Source: Candidatus Centipeda massiliensis
GTDB taxonomy: Bacteria; Bacillota; Negativicutes; Selenomonadales; Selenomonadaceae
Length of the DNA stretch: 64,000 nt
NCBI RefSeq assembly: GCF_900290285.1
Contig: NZ_LT985754.1
Span: forward strand, 520,299 to 584,298
Reading direction: 5' to 3'
The position numbers were made by a program, and so were the translations under genes. Below the pieces are notes generated by a model. It saw nothing but the letters and a program-made list of their open reading frames with translations. It did not search any database and was not told the DNA's origin. The first letter of the stretch is position 1; every line of letters begins with the position of its first letter. Positions 59,388-64,000 of the stretch are shown here, one piece after another.

Positions 59388-60503
59388 TCAGTGCTGCGGG
59401 CGGATGGTGATGAGAAAAGCAGTGGCATAGGCGGTGATCGGGATGGCGCAGAGGAGTCCGATGCTGCCGACGAGGGAGCGTACGATCTCGGTTGCGATCA
59501 TGTTGAGGTTCATGATGTGCAGCAGCGGGATATCGGGCTGCGCGGAGATGAGAAGGATGAGCGGGAGTGCGCCGCCGATGTAGGCGAGGACGAGAGTGTT
59601 TGCCATGGTGCCCATGACATCACGCCCGACGTTCAGTCCAGAGGTGACGAGTGCCTGAAATTTCGTTCGTGGTGCGAGCTGTTTTATCTCGTACTGTGCA
59701 GAGGCGATCGAGACGGCGACATCCATGACGGCGCCGAGTGCGCCGAGGACAATGCCCGAAAAGAGCAGCTCGCGAAAGTCGACATCTTTCAGATAGAGCG
59801 CCTTGAGCATGCCCGCCTGCTCCTCGGAGACGCCTGTAAGGTAGGCAAAGTGTATGGCGAGCAGTGCGAGGAGGGAGGCGACGAGAATGCCGCCGATCGT
59901 TCCGATGATCGCGCCCGCAGATTTGACGTTGCGTCCGTTGACGACAAGCTGCGTCGCGAGTGTGATGACCGTGCCGATGAGGAGCGTCCAGAGGAGAATG
60001 TGGGAGGGGGCAAACAGGATGAGGGAGATGAGTCCCTTTGCGATGAGAAGAACGGCAAAGATAAGCGCGAGCAATGCCTTGACGCCGGTCATACCGCCGA
60101 AGAGAATCAGCAGCGCGGCAAAACCAATGAGCAGGAAGAGCATGGCGGGCAGTCGATCATAGTCGACGATGGCGTAGCTGCCGTTCTCTGCACGCACAAT
60201 GATGTTTTCCCCCTCTGCGGGATGAATGTCAAAGGCGGGGTTGTTCAGCGTGCGATGTGTGATCGTTGTTTCCGTGCCTGTCGCCTCGCCCGAGTCGATG
60301 CGGATGCGTACGTCGTACTGCATCGCGCCTGGGGCAAACGCTGTGATCTCGTTCGGCATCTCCGCAGCACTCAGAATCTCCGCCTTGTATGTCGGCGGAT
60401 CGCCGTCCTCACCGGCGGGAAGGTGAAAGAGGAGGAAGAGCAGGGCAGGAACGCCCAGGCAGACGGCAAGAACATGCGCGAAGCGCTGCGGATGAATTTT
60501 CAT
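59388..60503 (-). CDS. YibE/F-family membrane protein
   Basis: A 371-residue protein with an N-terminal membrane segment, an extracytoplasmic beta-rich domain (about 35-115) and about 7 further membrane segments, matching the YibE/F family of Firmicutes. Typical stretches are NGRNVKSAGAIIGTIGG, LGALGAVMDVAVSIAS and SGLNVGRDVMGTMANTLVLAYIGG. The function is unknown; the family has been suggested to be transporters. It is monocistronic and divergent from the metal ATPase cluster. Confidence 0.88.
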   Translation of the reverse strand: MKIHPQRFAHVLAVCLGVPALLFLLFHLPAGEDGDPPTYKAEILSAAEMPNEITAFAPGAMQYDVRIRIDSGEATGTETTITHRTLNNPAFDIHPAEGENIIVRAENGSYAIVDYDRLPAMLFLLIGFAALLILFGGMTGVKALLALIFAVLLIAKGLISLILFAPSHILLWTLLIGTVITLATQLVVNGRNVKSAGAIIGTIGGILVASLLALLAIHFAYLTGVSEEQAGMLKALYLKDVDFRELLFSGIVLGALGAVMDVAVSIASAQYEIKQLAPRTKFQALVTSGLNVGRDVMGTMANTLVLAYIGGALPLILLISAQPDIPLLHIMNLNMIATEIVRSLVGSIGLLCAIPITAYATAFLITIRPQH

Positions 60504-60613
60504 GAGAGTACACCTTTCGTGGGATATTAAGATGGTTTGAAATATCTTATAACGTGATAATGATATTTATATTAGTGTGAATCCAATAGTTATTCCTAAT
60601 TACCGCGCGGCTA

Positions 60614-60642
60614 TTGACATTACGGTCATTCTCACATATACT
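60614..60642 (+). promoter_or_regulatory. Promoter of the metal ATPase cluster
   Basis: TTGACA (60614-60619), 17-base spacer, TATACT (60637-60642). The predicted start of transcription near 60650 leaves a leader of about 200 bases. Confidence 0.8.
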
Positions 60643-60649
60643 GAGAAAA

Positions 60650-60851
60650 CAAGATGATTCCAGAGAGAGCAGCGGCGAAGCAGCCGAGGCTTTCACGGCG
60701 CAGGAATTGTCATCGCTGTATGTGATCCATCAAGGCTGCCGCATGGCAGTCTTTCTTTCCCCATGGATCCGGACGGTGTTCACTCAGTTCTGAGGCAAGG
60801 CGCCTAGATGCGAAATGCCCGTTCGGGCGATAGAACAGAGGAGGAATTATC
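60650..60851 (+). ncRNA. Long structured leader of unknown type
   Basis: About 200 bases without a convincing gene. AGGCTGCC-gcat-GGCAGTCT followed by TTCTTTCC (60733-60760) looks like a weak terminator. GCAGCC at 60680-60685 could pair with the terminator's left arm as an alternative structure. A GCCCG-tt-CGGGC hairpin (60817-60828) lies near the ribosome binding site. I cannot match it to a riboswitch class that I know; a metal- or stress-responsive leader is a guess from the genes behind it. Confidence 0.35.
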
Positions 60852-61058
60852 ATGTTCTCGAAGACAGATTTTTGGATCGGCCTTGCGGTCGGCGCGGTGG
60901 CAGGTATTTTCGGCTATCGCTTCATGCAGGAGCGCACGCAGCAGCTTGCCGCGCTCGAGGCAGGTCAGGCAGATCTCTCGCTGGCAGAGCTTCAGCGCCA
61001 GAAGGAGGAGCTTGAGGATCTGATTGCAGCGCAGTCTGCACAGACGGCTGAGCAGTAA
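60852..61058 (+). CDS. Small membrane-anchored coiled-coil protein
   Basis: A 68-residue protein: a single membrane helix (WIGLAVGAVAGIFGY, residues about 8-22), then an alpha-helical charged tail (LAELQRQKEELEDLIAAQ) of coiled-coil type. GAGGAGG precedes the start. It is the first gene behind the long leader and is separated from the next gene by a terminator. Similar small proteins precede heavy-metal ATPase genes in Firmicutes, which fits this cluster, but no function is known to me. Confidence 0.75.
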   Translation: MFSKTDFWIGLAVGAVAGIFGYRFMQERTQQLAALEAGQADLSLAELQRQKEELEDLIAAQSAQTAEQ

Positions 61059-61069
61059 GATCTGTACGG

Positions 61070-61107
61070 GGGGGCTGCTGCGCGGGTTCGCGCGCAGCCC
61101 CTTTTTT
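61070..61107 (+). terminator. Terminator after the small membrane protein
   Basis: GGGGCTGCTGCGCG / CGCGCAGCCCC stem with a 6-base loop and TTTTTT. The next three genes therefore need partial readthrough or their own promoter. Confidence 0.85.
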
Positions 61108-61179
61108 AAAAAAAGAAGCGTCGTTACGGCGTATGAATAAATAACCTTCGAAGAAGAAAGAGAGGGAGAGGGGCTTCCT

Positions 61180-61491
61180 ATGAATATTTTTGATACGATT
61201 AAGAATGCGATTCCGCAGTCGGCGGTGGATGCGTTCATCCGTACGACGGACATCGCATCCTATATGCCGGGGCGCGTGCGCCTTTACAGCAAACAGATTG
61301 TGAACAACGCAGCACTTGAGCAGCAGGTGCGGGCACATCTTGCGAAATTCACGGAGATCGAGGGCGTGGAGGTGAACCTTGCGACCGGCTCGATCCTCAT
61401 CACATACGAGCCGGAGCGTCTGCGCGCGAATGCCGAGCTGCGGCGTGTCGAGGACTATATGCGCACACATGCAAGGAGGAAGGCATCGTGA
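61180..61491 (+). CDS. HMA-like protein without metal-binding cysteines
   Basis: A 103-residue protein with a predicted beta-alpha-beta-beta-alpha-beta pattern of heavy-metal-associated domains (SYMPGRVRLYS; IEGVEVNLATGSILITYEP). It has no cysteine, so the classic CxxC metal site is absent. GAGAGGG lies upstream of the start. The stop overlaps the next start (GTGA). It is probably a regulatory or scaffold partner of the P-type ATPase at 62366. Confidence 0.75.
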   Translation: MNIFDTIKNAIPQSAVDAFIRTTDIASYMPGRVRLYSKQIVNNAALEQQVRAHLAKFTEIEGVEVNLATGSILITYEPERLRANAELRRVEDYMRTHARRKAS

Positions 61492-62369
61492 ACTATATTT
61501 CAGGGCTGATGCTCGGCGCATCGATTGCGAATATGCTGCGGCAGTCACTTGGCTCTGCAGACAGTCATACAAATGAATCCTCCGTGCAGGGAGCGGGCGG
61601 TGGACGCGGCCGTTCTGCGTCCGGCTTTTCCTCTGCCGCCGGCGGACTTGCACTCGGGGGAGCGGCGCTCACGGGGCTTCTTGGCGGCGGACGGATGGGG
61701 GGCGGTGCTTCTCTCCTGTCAACGGGGCTGCTTGGCGGCGGCCGTGGGGGCGCCTCGTCCCCGCTCACAAGTCTGTTCAGCACGATGGGACGCGCCGGGG
61801 GGGCACAGCCCTTTTCATCAGGTGGGGGCGGCGGACGGATGGGAAGGCAGTCCGCTCAGGAGGAGGCATCTGCGTCTGCTCCTCTCCAGCCGCAGGCAAA
61901 GGCGACGACGGAGCCGCCCTTTACCTGCGTTCATGCCTCTCCGGGGCGTCGCCGCTATCGGACGCCGTATCTGACGAAGGAGTTTGCAGCGGTGCTTGAG
62001 GAGTGCCTTGCACGTCTCCCGTTCGTGCTGTCGGTGCGTGCAAATGCTGTTTCGGGCAGCATTCTGCTCACGTATCTGCCGGAGGATGAGGCGCATATCG
62101 TTGTGCTTGCAGAGGGGCTGCAAGCGATTTTTTCAGAGGGGCGCACTGCGCCGCCGCCTGCGACGCTTGCGCAGAGCGTGCGCCGTTCGGTGCATGATTT
62201 CAGTGGCTGGATCCAGCGGCATACGGGCGGTGCGCTCGACCTGAGTTCAGTCGTTGCGGGCATTTTCGTCCTGCGCGGGATTCGTCAGCTCGTCCTGACG
62301 AACAACACGCCGTCCGGCTCGCAGATGCTGTGGTGGGCACTGACGCTCATGAGAGGGTGGAAGGTATGA
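61488..62369 (+). CDS. Glycine-rich protein with C-terminal HMA-like domain
   Basis: A 293-residue protein. Residues about 20-135 are low-complexity and rich in Gly and Ser (GGGRMGGGASLL, GGGGGRMG), probably disordered. An HMA-like segment follows (FVLSVRANAVSGSILLTYLPED) and, near the end, a hydrophobic stretch (SSVVAGIFVLRGIRQLVL). The only cysteines visible in the folded part are not in a CxxC pair. Translation starts at a GTG that overlaps the previous stop by 4 bases, and its own stop overlaps the ATPase start by 4 bases, so all three genes are coupled. Confidence 0.72.
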   Translation: MNYISGLMLGASIANMLRQSLGSADSHTNESSVQGAGGGRGRSASGFSSAAGGLALGGAALTGLLGGGRMGGGASLLSTGLLGGGRGGASSPLTSLFSTMGRAGGAQPFSSGGGGGRMGRQSAQEEASASAPLQPQAKATTEPPFTCVHASPGRRRYRTPYLTKEFAAVLEECLARLPFVLSVRANAVSGSILLTYLPEDEAHIVVLAEGLQAIFSEGRTAPPPATLAQSVRRSVHDFSGWIQRHTGGALDLSSVVAGIFVLRGIRQLVLTNNTPSGSQMLWWALTLMRGWKV

Positions 62370-64000
62370 AACTGATCCATACACGCATTCGTCTGCGCGG
62401 ACAGCTTCCACGTGTGGATGCCATGCGCCTTGCTGCGCGGATGCGCCGTTTCCCCGCTGTGACGGCAGCATCCGCGAGTGAGTCTCACGTCGATCTCTGG
62501 CACGAGGGGGCAATCCCCGTGCCGCGCATTCTTGCGGCGGCAGAGCGTGCCGTGCGGGAGAACGCGGACAAGGCGGTGACGCCGACGGAGCAGATGGCGG
62601 AGTTCCGGCGTGATGCCGTGATCTCACTCGCGAGTTTTGCAGCGATGGAGCTGCTGAAGCGCGGGGCGCCCGAACTCTTTGCCTCAATGACGGTGCTGCG
62701 CTCACTGCTTGTTCTGGGCATCTCGCGCAATTTCATCAAGACGGGAATCGGCGGTCTGATCAAGGATCGTCAGCCGAATGCAGACACGCTGACAACGACG
62801 GCGGTGATTGCCTCCGTGCTTGCGGGCAAGCCCGAGTCGAGCCTCATGCTGCTCGCACTCAGCAACGGTGCGGAGATGCTGACGAGCTATGCGGCAGAGA
62901 AGGCACGCACGCACATCTCGGGACTCCTCTCGCTCGGACAGCGCGATGTCTGGCTGGTTGAAATGACGCCGGACGGCGAGGTCGAGCGCAAGGTGCCCGT
63001 GGAGGAGGTTCGCCCCGGTGATACGATTGCCGTACACGCAGGCGAGAAGATTGCGATTGACGGGCGTGTGCTGCGCGGCGATGCGGCGGTGACACAGGCA
63101 TCGATTACCGGTGAATCCGCGCCCGCGATGAAGCACGAGGGCGCGCCAGTCTATGCGGGCAGTGTGGTCGAGGCAGGCGAACTCGTCGTCGCGGTGGAAA
63201 AGGTGGGCGGCGATACCTCGCTCGCACACATTGTCCACCTGGTCGAGGAGGCACAGATGCGCCGTGCGCCCGTGCAGAATTTTGCCGATCAGATGGCAAA
63301 CTATCTCGTGCCTGTGTCCTTCCTGGGCGCTGCGATTGTCTACGGTGCGACGCGCGACTGGGGGCGGGTGCTGAACCTGCTCTTCATTGATTTCTCCTGT
63401 GGACTCAAACTCTCGACTGCGACGGCGATGTCGGCATCCATCGCAGCCGCTGCCAAGCGCGGCATTCTCGTCAAGGGCGGCAACTATATCGAGGCGCTTG
63501 CCCGTACAGATACGGTGGTGCTGGACAAGACGGGGACGCTGACCGTCGGCGTGCCGGAGATCACGTTCATCCGTACGGCGGCGAATGTTGCGGAGAAGGA
63601 AGTGATTCTCCTCGCGGCATCGGCGGAGGAACATTCTGTGCATCCGCTTGCCGTGGCGATTCAAAAATACGTGGAGGAGCAGGCGTGGAAAACGCCGCAG
63701 CACCGCTCGTCGAAGACCATCGTGGCGCGTGGTATGCTCGCCGAGGTGCCGGACTTTGAAGGGTATTCGGGCGGTACGGTGCGCGTCGGCAGCCGCCGTT
63801 TCCTGAAGGAAAGCGGGGTCACAGACGAGGAGGATCTGATCGCTGCGGTACAGGGCAAGAATCTGCTCTATGTGGCGCGTGACACGAAGCTCATCGGCAT
63901 TATCGGGATCGAGGATCCGATCCGTCCGAAGATGAAGAAGACCTTGAACCAGCTGCGCCGCTGCGGCGTGGATGAGATTGTCATGCTCACGGGTGATGCG
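62366..64000 (+). CDS. P1B-type metal-translocating ATPase, 3' end beyond window
   Basis: 545 residues are visible. The N terminus is a degenerate HMA-like region without CxxC (residues about 1-70). The actuator TGES motif (SITGESAPA), the phosphorylated Asp387 in DKTGTLTVG and the HP motif (HSVHPLAVA) are intact, and the sequence stops at MLTGDA, just before the hinge GDNxxD. The membrane metal-binding motif, usually CPC, CPH or SPC, reads FSCGLKLST (Cys345): the proline is replaced by Cys-Gly. The transported ion is therefore uncertain; iron, manganese or another ion is as likely as copper. Confidence 0.88.
   Translation, partial: MKLIHTRIRLRGQLPRVDAMRLAARMRRFPAVTAASASESHVDLWHEGAIPVPRILAAAERAVRENADKAVTPTEQMAEFRRDAVISLASFAAMELLKRGAPELFASMTVLRSLLVLGISRNFIKTGIGGLIKDRQPNADTLTTTAVIASVLAGKPESSLMLLALSNGAEMLTSYAAEKARTHISGLLSLGQRDVWLVEMTPDGEVERKVPVEEVRPGDTIAVHAGEKIAIDGRVLRGDAAVTQASITGESAPAMKHEGAPVYAGSVVEAGELVVAVEKVGGDTSLAHIVHLVEEAQMRRAPVQNFADQMANYLVPVSFLGAAIVYGATRDWGRVLNLLFIDFSCGLKLSTATAMSASIAAAAKRGILVKGGNYIEALARTDTVVLDKTGTLTVGVPEITFIRTAANVAEKEVILLAASAEEHSVHPLAVAIQKYVEEQAWKTPQHRSSKTIVARGMLAEVPDFEGYSGGTVRVGSRRFLKESGVTDEEDLIAAVQGKNLLYVARDTKLIGIIGIEDPIRPKMKKTLNQLRRCGVDEIVMLTGDA

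Noticed and set aside
60680-60793. Open frame in the ATPase leader ending MAVFLSPWIRTVFTQF
   Set aside because: It looks protein-like but has no start codon or ribosome binding site downstream of the predicted transcription start. A remnant cannot be excluded.
1-64000. CRISPR array, tRNA, rRNA or prophage integration site
   Set aside because: No regularly spaced repeats, no cloverleaf-like sequence with CCA end and no phage or integrase genes were recognised anywhere in the window.

Overview
The window is a roughly 57% GC bacterial segment with Firmicutes-type gene grammar: strong AAGGAGG ribosome binding sites, tight operons and rho-independent terminators. It also carries genes typical of a diderm, motile organism (pseudaminic acid synthesis and CDP-dideoxyhexose synthesis of the LPS or flagellin glycan type). 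The best guess is a Negativicute of the Selenomonas group. This is inferred from gene style only; no rRNA, tRNA or marker gene is present to prove it.

Layout. (1) 1-6240: the end of a myo-inositol operon (iolD, iolE), a GntP-type permease, an Rpn/PD-(D/E)XK protein and a DMT exporter. (2) 6297-17095: an organophosphate island. An organophosphate:phosphate antiporter is followed 3 bp later by a very large, signal-less metallophosphoesterase. After a convergent AraC regulator comes a second cassette: MFS transporter, PI-PLC-like phosphodiesterase and a paralogue of the large phosphoesterase. (3) 17462-30698: polyol or sugar uptake and sensing. It holds two GPH symporters, an SSS symporter, two cytidylate-kinase-like proteins, a GNAT toxin-antitoxin pair, an iolG/hyi/GPH operon and a histidine kinase / binding protein / response regulator three-component system. 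(4) 30857-44499: an inositol/sugar-acid archipelago with three Gfo/Idh/MocA dehydrogenases, three TIM-barrel isomerases, an IolT-type transporter, iolA, a TauE-like exporter, an orphan lactose/cellobiose PTS EIIA and two AraC regulators. (5) 44902-59349: a zinc alcohol dehydrogenase, then a surface-glycan operon interleaving pseudaminic acid genes (pseB, pseC, pseG, pseI) with CDP-3,6-dideoxyhexose genes (CDP-glucose 4,6-dehydratase, the E1 dehydrase, a YerE-like ThDP enzyme, an SDR), plus a radical SAM/SPASM protein and a large glycosyltransferase. (6) 59388-64000: a YibE/F-family membrane protein and, divergently, a metal P-type ATPase cluster with cysteine-free HMA-like proteins. The ATPase runs off the window.

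How it works together. IolG-type dehydrogenases, IolE-type TIM barrels, IolD and IolA provide most steps of myo-inositol breakdown (iolC, iolB and iolJ are not seen here). IolT, SSS and GPH transporters supply substrates and several AraC-type regulators control them. The phosphoesterase/PI-PLC island could feed inositol or glycerol phosphoesters into the same pathway, which is the most original hypothesis from this window.

The non-coding part is rich in small mobile repeats. Family A is a roughly 160-bp MITE-like element with imperfect terminal inverted repeats (three full copies and two nearly arm-to-arm deletion derivatives). Family B has AAATGTTAC-type ends (two copies). Family C is a set of GC-rich palindromes. 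One family A copy sits inside the remnant of an AraC-type gene.
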